From positions 3,224,001 to 3,288,000 of the forward strand of contig NZ_JAUSZZ010000001.1 of the NCBI RefSeq assembly GCF_030818075.1: DNA of 64,000 nucleotides. The letters are read 5' to 3'. Under the pieces are notes generated by a model. That model had not been told where the DNA came from and ran no database searches. It saw only the letters and a program-made list of their open reading frames with translations. Source of the DNA: Microbacterium proteolyticum (GTDB lineage Bacteria; Actinomycetota; Actinomycetes; Actinomycetales; Microbacteriaceae). Both the position numbers and the translations under genes were made by a program. Below, in pieces: positions 28,863-36,963 of this stretch (positions are counted from its first letter, which is position 1; each line of letters begins with the position of its first letter).

Positions 28863-29888
28863 TCACACGGCCGCGCGCGCGATATCCGCCAGATGGGCGC
28901 GGCTGAGGCGCACACCGACGGCGCGCATGCATTCGACGACGTGACGCGGCGCGAAGGCGTTCACGATGGGGGCCGTGACGATCTTCTGTGCGAGCAGCCA
29001 GGCCACCGCCACGGCGGCATCCGGGATGCCGAGTTCGTTCCCGACCGCATCGAGGGCACGCAGCACCCGCGAGCCGCGGCGGTTCAGGTTCGCGGCGACC
29101 TGTGTCCCTCGCACCGACGTCGCCGACTGACCGCGCGTGCGCATCTCGCCCGCGAGGAAGCCGTGCGCGAGTGGGTGCGAAGGGGTGACGGCCATGTTCT
29201 GCGCCGACGCGATGAGGCGCACGTCGCCGTCGAACTCCGTCCGGCGCAGCACGTTGTACGGCACGTCGAGCACCGTGATGCGCGGGTAGCCGGCCGAGGA
29301 GAGGATGCGCGCCTCGACGAGCTGCGCGGCGGAATAGCCATGGGCGCCGATGGCGCGGACCTTGCCCGACTCCACCAGCCATTCGCTGGTGGCGAGGGTG
29401 TCTTCGAGCACGGCGCGCCCGCCGTGCGCGGCATCGAGGGACAACACGTCGATGCGGTCGGTGCCGAGACGGGTGAGCGACGCCTCCACGGCCCGCACGA
29501 GATTGACGGAGTCCAGGCCCGGGTGATCGGGGTGGCCGCCGATCCGGACGGTCACGACAGCCTCGTCGCGCATGCGGCGCGTGCGGAGCCACTCCCCGAT
29601 GATGAATTCGCTGCGGCCTGCGGCGTAGCTGTCGGCGGTGTGCAGGGCGTTGCCGCCGAGTTCGGCGTACGCATCGAGGATCTCGTGGCTCGTGCGGGTA
29701 TCGACGTTCCACCCGAACTCTCCACCGCCGAGGAAGAGAGGGAAGACGTCGAAGCCGGTCTCACCGAGCGGCACCCGCACGTGCGAGCCGAGCCCCGGAC
29801 CCTGCAGAGTGATGGGCGCGGAGGGATGGGCCGAGCGGTCGCGACGCAGGCGCGGCGTGGCCGTCTCGTCGACGCCCGAGCCGCTCAT
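28863..29888 (-). CDS. Aldo/keto reductase
   Basis: 341 aa. (beta/alpha)8 AKR: PLFLGGGEFGWNVD start, catalytic Asp in LHTADSYAAGRSE and its Tyr in the same loop, Lys-equivalent in ESGKVRAIGAHGYS, and C-terminal IVNAFAPRHV that binds the cofactor. It resembles AKR13/ YajO-like types. ATG 29888 is chosen (GGGAGGA 6 bases upstream) over the longer reading from 29939. A perfect inverted repeat 27 bases upstream may regulate it. Confidence 0.88.
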   Translation of the reverse strand: MSGSGVDETATPRLRRDRSAHPSAPITLQGPGLGSHVRVPLGETGFDVFPLFLGGGEFGWNVDTRTSHEILDAYAELGGNALHTADSYAAGRSEFIIGEWLRTRRMRDEAVVTVRIGGHPDHPGLDSVNLVRAVEASLTRLGTDRIDVLSLDAAHGGRAVLEDTLATSEWLVESGKVRAIGAHGYSAAQLVEARILSSAGYPRITVLDVPYNVLRRTEFDGDVRLIASAQNMAVTPSHPLAHGFLAGEMRTRGQSATSVRGTQVAANLNRRGSRVLRALDAVGNELGIPDAAVAVAWLLAQKIVTAPIVNAFAPRHVVECMRAVGVRLSRAHLADIARAAV

Positions 29889-29914
29889 GGGGTCCTCCCA
29901 GGTGCCGGGCGACG

Positions 29915-29933
29915 GTACGGTCGAACACCGTAC
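29915..29933. promoter_or_regulatory. Palindromic operator candidate upstream of the aldo/keto reductase gene
   Basis: GTACGGT-CGAAC-ACCGTAC: 7-bp perfect arms around a 5-base centre, 27-45 bases before the start codon. Its size suits a TetR or LacI-type dimer. No matching regulator gene is adjacent. Confidence 0.5.
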
Positions 29934-30072
29934 GAGCACGCCCCCCGACGTACTTCGAGATTAGGGGCTCACCCGAGCCCGACCCGCGTTTCACCCGGCT
30001 CGGCGATAAACATTGGATAACGCTTCCGCGCGGCGTCGCCACAGCGGTCCCATCGGTCACAACCGCCACACG

Positions 30073-30109
30073 CCGGATGCCCGCCCCGCGAAGCGGGACG
30101 GGCATCCGG
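30073..30109. terminator. Terminator after pnp
   Basis: A 17-bp stem with one C-A mismatch and a GAA loop, starting 12 bases past the pnp stop. It includes the frequent GGATGCC/GGCATCC heptamers as stem halves. Confidence 0.8.
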
Positions 30110-30121
30110 TGACGAAGAGGA

Positions 30122-32419
30122 TCAGCCTTCGGCGGGAGCCTCGGGGCCGTCGCTCGCGGCGGCCGAGCTCTGCGTGTCGGCAGGCTCGGGCGTCGTGACC
30201 TCGTCGTCGATCACGGGCTCGAGCGACAGCTTGCCGCGGTCGTCGATCTTCGTGATGCGCACGAGGAGCTTCTTGCCGACCGAGAGCACGTCCTCGACGT
30301 TCTCGACGCGCTTGCCACCGGCGAGCTTGCGGACCTCGCTGACGTGCAGCAGGCCGTCCTTGCCGGGAAGCAGCGAGACGAACGCGCCGAAGGTCGCGAT
30401 CTTCACGACGGTTCCGAGGAACTGCTCGCCCACCTCGGGGTTGGTCGGGTTGGCGATCGCGTTCACCTGGGCGCGGGCGGCCTCGGCCGAGGGGCCGTCG
30501 GTCGCGCCGATGTAGACGGTGCCGTCCTCCTCGATGGAGATCTGCGCGCCGGTCTCGTCCTGGATGGCGTTGATCGTCTTGCCCTTGGGGCCGATGAGCT
30601 CACCGATCTTGTCGACCGGGATCTGCACGCTGATGACGCGGGGCGCGGTGGGCGCCATCTCGTCGGGCGCGTCGATCGCGGCGTTGAGGACGTTGAGGAT
30701 CGTCAGACGAGCCTCCTTCGCCTGGGTGAGGGCGGCGGCCAGCACCGACGACGGGATGCCGTCGAGCTTGGTGTCGAGCTGGATCGCGGTGATGAATTCC
30801 GAGGTACCGGCGACCTTGAAGTCCATGTCGCCGAGGGCGTCCTCGGCACCGAGGATGTCGGTCAGCGCGGCGTAGCGCGTCTGGCCGTCGACCTCGTCGG
30901 TGACAAGGCCCATGGCGATACCGGCGACGGGGGCGCGAAGGGGCACACCCGCGTTCAGCAGCGACAGGGTCGAGGCGCACACGGAGCCCATCGACGTCGA
31001 GCCGTTGGAGCCGAGCGCCTCGGACACCTGACGGATCGCGTACGGGAACTCCTCGCGGCTGGGCAGCACCGGCACGAGCGCGCGCTCGGCGAGGAAGCCG
31101 TGCCCGATCTCGCGACGCTTCGGGCTGCCGACACGGCCGGTCTCACCGGTCGAGTACGGCGGGAAGTTGTAGTGGTGCATGTAGCGCTTGCTCGTGATGG
31201 GCGAGAGCGAGTCGATCTGCTGCTCCATCTTGAGCATGTTCAGCGTGGTGACGCCCAGGATCTGGGTCTCGCCGCGCTGGAAGATCGCCGAGCCGTGGAC
31301 GCGCGGGATGACCTGCACCTCGGCGTCGAGGGGACGGATGTCGGCCAAGCCGCGACCGTCCATCCGCACGCCCTCGGCGAGGATGCGGCCGCGCACGATC
31401 GTCTTGGTGACCGACTTGTAGGCGGCGGCGAACTCGAGGGTCGCGACGGCGGGCAGCTCGCCCGACTCGACGGCGGCGAGAAGCTGCTCCTTGACGGAGG
31501 ACTTGACCTCGTCGTCGGCGTTCTGACGCTCCTGCTTGTCGGCGATCTGGTACACGGGCACCAGGCGGTCGTAGGCGCGACCGGCGACGAAGTCGTAGGT
31601 CTGCTGGCTGTAAGCCGGGAAGACCGGGTAGGACTGGACTTCCTTCGCCGCGGTGCGGGCGACCTCGTTCTGCGCGTCGACGAGCTGACGCAGGAACGGC
31701 TTGGCGGCCTCGAGGCCCTCGGCGACGACCTGCTCGTTGGGCTTGGTCGCGCCGCCCTTGATCATGTTCCAGCTGCCCTCGGTGGCCTCGGCCTCCACCA
31801 TCATGATGGCGACGTCGCCGTCGTCGAGCACGCGGCCCGCGACGATGAGGTCGAAGACGGCATCCTCGAGCTGCTCGGCCTTGGGGAACGCGACCCACTG
31901 GTCGGCGTGCTCGCCCTGGCCGGGGATGAGCGCCAGGCGCACGCCCGCGATGGGACCCGAGAAGGGCAGACCCGAGATCTGGGTCGACATGGATGCCGCG
32001 TTGATGGCGAGGGCGTCGTAGAACTCGCCCGGCGCGATCGACAGCACGGTGACGACGATCTGGACCTCGTTGCGCAGGCCGTCGACGAACGACGGACGCA
32101 GCGGCCGGTCGATGAGACGGCACACGAGGATGGCCTCGGTCGAGGGGCGACCCTCACGGCGGAAGAACGAGCCGGGGATCTTGCCGGCGGCGTACGAACG
32201 CTCTTCGACGTCGACGGTCAGCGGGAAGAAGTCGAACCCTTCACGCGGGTGCTTGCCGGCGCTGGTGGCCGACAGAAGCATGGTCTCCTCGTCGAGGTAG
32301 GCGGCGACAGCGCCCTGAGCCTGCTGCGCGAGGCGTCCGGTCTCGAACCGGACGGTGCGGGTGCCGAAACGACCGTTGTCGAGAACGGCCTCTGCGGCGG
32401 TGATTTCTGGACCTTCCAA
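30122..32419 (-). CDS. pnp: Polyribonucleotide nucleotidyltransferase
   Basis: 765 aa. Phosphorolytic 3'-5' exoribonuclease of the RNA degradosome. Two RNase PH domains (about residues 15-240 and 330-570), the second with the [23 protein letters not shown] active-site region; KH domain with [13 protein letters not shown]1 domain from [18 protein letters not shown]; an acidic/Ala-rich tail. The start is TTG 32419, the only initiator at the conserved N-terminus, with AAGGAGGG at suitable spacing. In most bacteria pnp follows rpsO directly; here rpsO is about 17.6 kb away. Confidence 0.96.
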   Translation of the reverse strand: MEGPEITAAEAVLDNGRFGTRTVRFETGRLAQQAQGAVAAYLDEETMLLSATSAGKHPREGFDFFPLTVDVEERSYAAGKIPGSFFRREGRPSTEAILVCRLIDRPLRPSFVDGLRNEVQIVVTVLSIAPGEFYDALAINAASMSTQISGLPFSGPIAGVRLALIPGQGEHADQWVAFPKAEQLEDAVFDLIVAGRVLDDGDVAIMMVEAEATEGSWNMIKGGATKPNEQVVAEGLEAAKPFLRQLVDAQNEVARTAAKEVQSYPVFPAYSQQTYDFVAGRAYDRLVPVYQIADKQERQNADDEVKSSVKEQLLAAVESGELPAVATLEFAAAYKSVTKTIVRGRILAEGVRMDGRGLADIRPLDAEVQVIPRVHGSAIFQRGETQILGVTTLNMLKMEQQIDSLSPITSKRYMHHYNFPPYSTGETGRVGSPKRREIGHGFLAERALVPVLPSREEFPYAIRQVSEALGSNGSTSMGSVCASTLSLLNAGVPLRAPVAGIAMGLVTDEVDGQTRYAALTDILGAEDALGDMDFKVAGTSEFITAIQLDTKLDGIPSSVLAAALTQAKEARLTILNVLNAAIDAPDEMAPTAPRVISVQIPVDKIGELIGPKGKTINAIQDETGAQISIEEDGTVYIGATDGPSAEAARAQVNAIANPTNPEVGEQFLGTVVKIATFGAFVSLLPGKDGLLHVSEVRKLAGGKRVENVEDVLSVGKKLLVRITKIDDRGKLSLEPVIDDEVTTPEPADTQSSAAASDGPEAPAEG

Positions 32420-32667
32420 GAGGTCCCTCCTTCTTTGTTTAGGCTCGCCGCCCCGTGTGGGCGACGAGCTGACATGCGAAGGAGCAGGAACAGGCAGAAA
32501 GGGCTCGTCGGCGATTCGACGAGGGATTCCCGGCGACTGGCCACCAGTGGAAAACCACCCGGCGACCATGACGGGGAGTCCACCACAGGGGACCAGCGTC
32601 TGCCGGCCTGCTCCGTGAGCTCATATGTAATTGAGCGGATGCCAAGACGGCATTCCGGTCCACCCTA
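32420..32667 (-). promoter_or_regulatory. pnp promoter and structured leader
   Basis: A good -10 (TAGGGT, minus strand) at 32667-32662 would give a pnp leader of about 235 bases. It contains a hairpin at 32504-32523 (CTCGTCG stem, 6-base loop) and other short inverted repeats. Such leaders are where PNPase/RNase III autoregulation acts in other bacteria. No gene is visible in this stretch or in the remainder up to 32724. Confidence 0.5.
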
Positions 32668-32724
32668 TCAGCGACCTCGCTTCAGGGCTGGGCAGGACAC
32701 GGGCGCGTGCTCTACCGTGACCTC

Positions 32725-34098
32725 ATGGGTCCCATTCGTCGCAGCAGTCACACGCTCCTCGCGTGCGCGATCCTGATGGTGGCCCTCCTCCCCGCGCCGG
32801 CCACGGCAACGACTCTGCCGCCGCGGCCGGTGACGCCGCTGACCCCGCCGCGGGCGGCGGTCGATGACGCAGCGGTCGCGCAGGTGAAGCAGCAACTGGA
32901 TGCCGCTGAGGCCGACGCCGCGAAGGCCTCGCGCCGAGCCCTCGACGCCTCGAGCGCCGCGGAACGCACCCGTGCGCTCGCCGAGTCGACGGCGGCACGG
33001 GCCGACGCCCTGTCCGCCCGCAGCGCCGCCGCCGCCGCTGACCTCGCGGACCGCAGCGAGCGCGCCGGCGCGAGCGCCGTCCGCCTGTACCGCACGGTCG
33101 GCGGGGGGCCGCTCTTCGCGCAACTGCTGACCGACGCCGATCCGGACTCGCTGCTCGAGCGCCTCGGCATCCTGGACCGCGTCGCGACCTCGGCCGCGCG
33201 CACGGCCGGGCAGGCCCGCAGTGCCGCCGACATCGCCACCTCGTTGAGCGATCAGGCGGACGCGGCGCGCGCTGAGGCCGCGCGTCTCGCCGACGAAGCC
33301 CGGGCCGCCGCGGATGCGGCGCAGGTGGAGGCGGAAGCCGAATCGGCCAGCGTCGCCGCGGCGCAGGCACGACTCGACGACCTGTACGAGCAGCTTGCGG
33401 CGCTGAAGGCGTCGACCGCTACGGCGGAGAAAGCGGCCCGGGAGCGCGAGAAAGTGCAGCAGGATGCCGCGGCACCCGGCGGCGCGGCGGGCGGGGGGTC
33501 GGCGGTCGGCGGCGCGTCTCGGGGCGGCTCCGGCGGGTCGGAATCTGGCGGATCGAGTTCCGGCGGGTCCGGCTCGGGCGGTGGGTCCAGCACCGGCGGG
33601 TCCAGCTCCGGCGGGTCCGGCTCCGGCGGAGGGTCCAGCTCTGGCGGCTCCAGCTCGGGCGGCGGGTCCGGCTCCGGCGGCTCCAGCTCGGGCGGCGGGT
33701 CCGGCTCCGGCAGCGGAGGCGGCGGGTCCGGCTCCGGCAGCGGGTCGAGCTCCGGCGGCGGGACCGCACCGCCGCCCGCGACCTCGATCATGACGCCCGA
33801 CGAAGCCCGCGCCAACGCGCGCGTGCAGATGGTCGGCTACGGGTGGGGCGACGACCAGTTCACCTGCCTGAACTCCCTCTGGAACCGCGAGTCGGGGTGG
33901 CGCGTGCTGGCGGAGAACCCCTGGAGCGGTGCCTACGGCATCCCGCAGGCGCTGCCGGGCGAGAAGATGGCATCCGCAGGACTGGACTGGCGCACAAACG
34001 GGGCGACGCAGATCTCCTGGGGCCTGTCGTACATCGACCAGCGGTACGGGAACCCGTGCGGCGCGTGGGACCACTCCGAGCGCACCGGCTGGTACTGA
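32725..34098 (+). CDS. Secreted coiled-coil protein with C-terminal lytic-transglycosylase-like domain
   Basis: 457 aa. Signal peptide (about residues 1-30, cleavage near PATATT). An Ala/Glu-rich coiled coil follows (about 45-245). A Gly/Ser linker of about 90 residues built from GGSSSGGSGSGG-like repeats leads to a C-terminal domain (about 365-457) with SLWNRESGWRV, in which the Glu is in the catalytic position of Rpf/SLT-type muralytic enzymes, and YGIPQALPG. Layout is like PcsB/RipA hydrolases. ATG 32725 is 6 bases after TACCGT, leaderless. A cell-wall remodelling role is inferred. Confidence 0.85.
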   Translation: MGPIRRSSHTLLACAILMVALLPAPATATTLPPRPVTPLTPPRAAVDDAAVAQVKQQLDAAEADAAKASRRALDASSAAERTRALAESTAARADALSARSAAAAADLADRSERAGASAVRLYRTVGGGPLFAQLLTDADPDSLLERLGILDRVATSAARTAGQARSAADIATSLSDQADAARAEAARLADEARAAADAAQVEAEAESASVAAAQARLDDLYEQLAALKASTATAEKAAREREKVQQDAAAPGGAAGGGSAVGGASRGGSGGSESGGSSSGGSGSGGGSSTGGSSSGGSGSGGGSSSGGSSSGGGSGSGGSSSGGGSGSGSGGGGSGSGSGSSSGGGTAPPPATSIMTPDEARANARVQMVGYGWGDDQFTCLNSLWNRESGWRVLAENPWSGAYGIPQALPGEKMASAGLDWRTNGATQISWGLSYIDQRYGNPCGAWDHSERTGWY

Positions 34099-34195
34099 GC
34101 ACCGCGGCGCGGGGCGGAGCACGCCGGCCGACCGGAACCGCCGCGCTCGGGGAGCGCCTCGCGAGCACGACGCCCGGCGGCGCGCCCGAGGGACC

Positions 34196-36163
34196 TCACG
34201 GGGTGCGCGCGCGTTCCCGGTCGCCGCGCGTCGGCAGTTCGACGTAGGCGCTGTGCTTCGCCCGCATCCCGTCGCCGGCGGTGCGACCGCGCAGGCGTCG
34301 CCACACCCACGGCAGGGCATCGCGGGTGAGCCACGTGCCGGCGGGCGCATCGTCGCCGTCGGCGTGCAGCGCCTCATCGAGGTCGAGCAGGGCGCTCGCG
34401 TCGGGAACTCCGAGCGCCTCGGCCGCACGGTAGGCGATCAGGCGGTGCCCCGACGACCGGAGGTGCACGAGATCGTCCGACCACAGCGGGAGCTCACCGA
34501 GCTCGGACTCGGCCTCGAGATCGAGCAGGATGGCGCCCTGCTCCCGGGCGATCCGGCGCAACTCCACGTTGTACGCCGCGAACCGCCGCGCGAACAGACG
34601 GGCCGCGGGACGACGCGGCAGGAAGGTCGTGACCAGCAGCACATCGGCGCCCGTGCGCCGTACGGCGCGGACGGCCGACTCGACCTCGGCGACGATGGCC
34701 GGCATCACGGGGGCCGGGGCGAGAAGGTCGTTCGCGCCCATGAGGATGGACACGAGGTCGGGCCGGAGCGCCAGGGCGTCGGGCACCTGTTCGTCGATCA
34801 GGTGGCGCACGCGCCGGCTGCGCACCGCGAGGTTGGCGTAGCGGAAAGGACCGGCCTCGCTCGTGTGGGCCAGCAGTTCGGCCAGCCGGTCCGCCCACCC
34901 GCGGAACTGCCCCGCGGGCATCCGGGAGGAGTCGCACAACCCCTCCGTGAGCGAGTCGCCGAGGGCGATGTACCTCGTCCACCGCCCTCGGAGGCGGGAT
35001 GCCGCGGGCGCTGCCGGACGGGGGCCGCCGCGCACCAGCAGGCTGTCGTCGATGCGGCGCAGCGCCACGGCATCCTCGTAATGACCGACGAGGTCGCGGG
35101 TCAGCGCATCCCAGGTGCGTCCGCGCACGGCGTCGCGGGCGGCGCGGGCGAAGGCACGGCGTTTCGCCTCGTCGCCCACCAGATCGCTCACGCGGGCACG
35201 GAGGTCGTCGAGGTCGCCCGGCTTGTAGAGCCAGCCGTCGACGCTGGATCGGACGAGATCGAGCGGCCCGCCCACGCCCGTCGCCACGACGGGGACGCCA
35301 CTGGCGAGGGCTTCCTGGATCGTCTGCCCGAACGTCTCGCTCTCCCCCGGGTGCACGAACACGTCGAAGCCCGCCATCGCCCGCGCCAGCGCCGCGCCGG
35401 CCAGGTGGCCGGTGAACACGGCATCCGGGATCGCCTTCTCCAGAGCCGGGCGGGAGGGTCCGTCGCCCACGATGACCAACCGGGTTCCGGGAAGGTCCGC
35501 GAGCGCGCGGAGGTCGTCGACCTGCTTCTCCGGCGCCAGGCGTCCGACGTAGCCGATAATGCGCTCGCCGTTCGGCGCGATGTCGGCCCGCCACGCGGCG
35601 TCGCGGTGTTCGGGGGCGAAGCGCTCGGCATCCACTCCCCTGCCCCACCGGCGGATGCGGTCGACACCGAGACCCTCGAGCTGCCGCGTCGAGGCGGACG
35701 AGGGCGCGAGGGTCAGGGTCGCCCGGCGGTGCAGGCGCGCGACGTGACCGGCCACCAGGGCGGTGGCGTGCGGCACCCCGTACTTCTGCGCGTAGGCGAC
35801 AACGTCGGTCTGGTAGATCGCGACCGACGGGATCTTCAAGGCGTCGGCGGCGGCCAGCCCCTGCCATCCGAGGACGAAGGGGGATGCCAGGTGCACGACG
35901 TCGGGGTCGAAGTCGCGCAGCAGCGCCCCCAGGCGGGCGGCGCGGGCGAAGACGACACGCACCTCGGGGTAGGACGGAAGCGGCACCGAGCGCAGCAGCT
36001 CGGTGCGGGCGCCATGCAGATCGGCGGTGACGTCACCCGACTTGGGGGCGATGACCAGCGTCTCGTGCCCCGCCTCGGCGAGGTGGCGGAGGACGTGGAG
36101 AACGGAACCGGTGACCCCGTTCATGTGCGGGAGGAAGGACTCGGCCAGCAGCGCGACTCTCAC
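34196..36163 (-). CDS. Fusion: GT4 glycosyltransferase + SGNH/GDSL hydrolase
   Basis: 655 aa. Residues 1-375 form a GT-B glycosyltransferase: N-terminal ESFLPHMNGVTGSV, VGRLAPEKQVDDL, and the E-x7-E motif in GESETFGQTIQEA, closest to actinobacterial mannosyltransferases (MgtA/PimB-like). Residues about 390-585 form an SGNH hydrolase with block I YIALGDSLTEG (Ser about 400), block III ILMGANDL, and block V DDLVHLRSSGH with the catalytic Asp/His. No stop or shifted start is seen at the junction, so the fusion seems genuine. Start GTG 36163. A joint role in glycolipid or lipoglycan synthesis and deacylation is inferred. Confidence 0.87.
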   Translation of the reverse strand: MRVALLAESFLPHMNGVTGSVLHVLRHLAEAGHETLVIAPKSGDVTADLHGARTELLRSVPLPSYPEVRVVFARAARLGALLRDFDPDVVHLASPFVLGWQGLAAADALKIPSVAIYQTDVVAYAQKYGVPHATALVAGHVARLHRRATLTLAPSSASTRQLEGLGVDRIRRWGRGVDAERFAPEHRDAAWRADIAPNGERIIGYVGRLAPEKQVDDLRALADLPGTRLVIVGDGPSRPALEKAIPDAVFTGHLAGAALARAMAGFDVFVHPGESETFGQTIQEALASGVPVVATGVGGPLDLVRSSVDGWLYKPGDLDDLRARVSDLVGDEAKRRAFARAARDAVRGRTWDALTRDLVGHYEDAVALRRIDDSLLVRGGPRPAAPAASRLRGRWTRYIALGDSLTEGLCDSSRMPAGQFRGWADRLAELLAHTSEAGPFRYANLAVRSRRVRHLIDEQVPDALALRPDLVSILMGANDLLAPAPVMPAIVAEVESAVRAVRRTGADVLLVTTFLPRRPAARLFARRFAAYNVELRRIAREQGAILLDLEAESELGELPLWSDDLVHLRSSGHRLIAYRAAEALGVPDASALLDLDEALHADGDDAPAGTWLTRDALPWVWRRLRGRTAGDGMRAKHSAYVELPTRGDRERARTP

Positions 36164-36285
36164 GAGTCCAGGGTGGGGCGCAGCGCGGCGCTTCTCGCGC
36201 GACGTTCGCGATGTTCACCGGATGCTCCGCCGGGCGTCACCACCCGGTCGGCCGGGCGTCTCGATCCGAGGCGGAGAGTGACCGG

Positions 36286-36897
36286 ATGGACGGTGTCGAC
36301 ACGTGGCTGCAGGCGATCGCGGCGAGCCCGTGGGCCCTGGTCGGCATGGCGGCGCTGGTGTTCGCGGATGCGTTCCTCGTCGTCGTCCCGGGCGAGGCGG
36401 CGGTCACCGCCTTCGGTGCCCTCGCGGTGTCGCACGAGGCGTTCCCCCTGGCATCCGTGGTTCTCGTCTCGGCCGCCGCGGCCTTCGCCGGAGACGCGTG
36501 CTGCTACGTCGTCGGACGCACCGTCGGGGTGGAACGCTGGGCGTGGATGCGCGGACCCCGCGTACGCGGTGCCCTGGAGTGGGCGGGGGCCCGGCTGGAG
36601 CGGAACGCCGCGGTCGTGCTGTTCACGGCCCGATTCGTGCCGTTCGCCCGGCTCGCGGTGAACCTGGCGGCGGGGGCCGCGCGGGTGAACCCGGTGCGCT
36701 ACCTCGGCGTCGCGGCGCTGGCCGCGCTGGCGTGGGCGGCCTACCAGGCCGTGGTCGGGGCGGTCGTGGCCGCGGTGGTGCCCGGCGGACCGGTGGTGGC
36801 GGTGGTCGTGTCGATCGTCGTGGCGGTGGGGATCGGCGTGGGGATCGACCTCATGCTCGCCCGTCACGCGCGGCGGCGGGCTGCGGCGCAACGCTGA
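36286..36897 (+). CDS. DedA family membrane protein
   Basis: 203 aa. SNARE-associated/VTT-domain integral membrane protein, thought to act in membrane lipid flipping (undecaprenyl phosphate or phosphatidylethanolamine in characterised members). The re-entrant loop signatures are FADAFLVVVPGEA (E in place of the usual P-x-P-x-E) and FTARFVPFARLAVNLAAG. Four to five helices are predicted. ATG 36286 with GGAG about 11 bases upstream. Convergent with the VWA gene. Confidence 0.87.
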   Translation: MDGVDTWLQAIAASPWALVGMAALVFADAFLVVVPGEAAVTAFGALAVSHEAFPLASVVLVSAAAAFAGDACCYVVGRTVGVERWAWMRGPRVRGALEWAGARLERNAAVVLFTARFVPFARLAVNLAAGAARVNPVRYLGVAALAALAWAAYQAVVGAVVAAVVPGGPVVAVVVSIVVAVGIGVGIDLMLARHARRRAAAQR

Positions 36898-36963
36898 CCC
36901 CCGGACGGGGTGCGCCGGCCCGCTCGAATCGCGGACTCCTCCGCCTGCCGCCGGCGTCGCCTC

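Noticed and set aside
34900..35100. Glycosyltransferase/SGNH fusion created by a lost stop or indel
   Set aside because: No stop/start pair appears at the junction in the other frames, and both domains are continuous and conserved in one frame.
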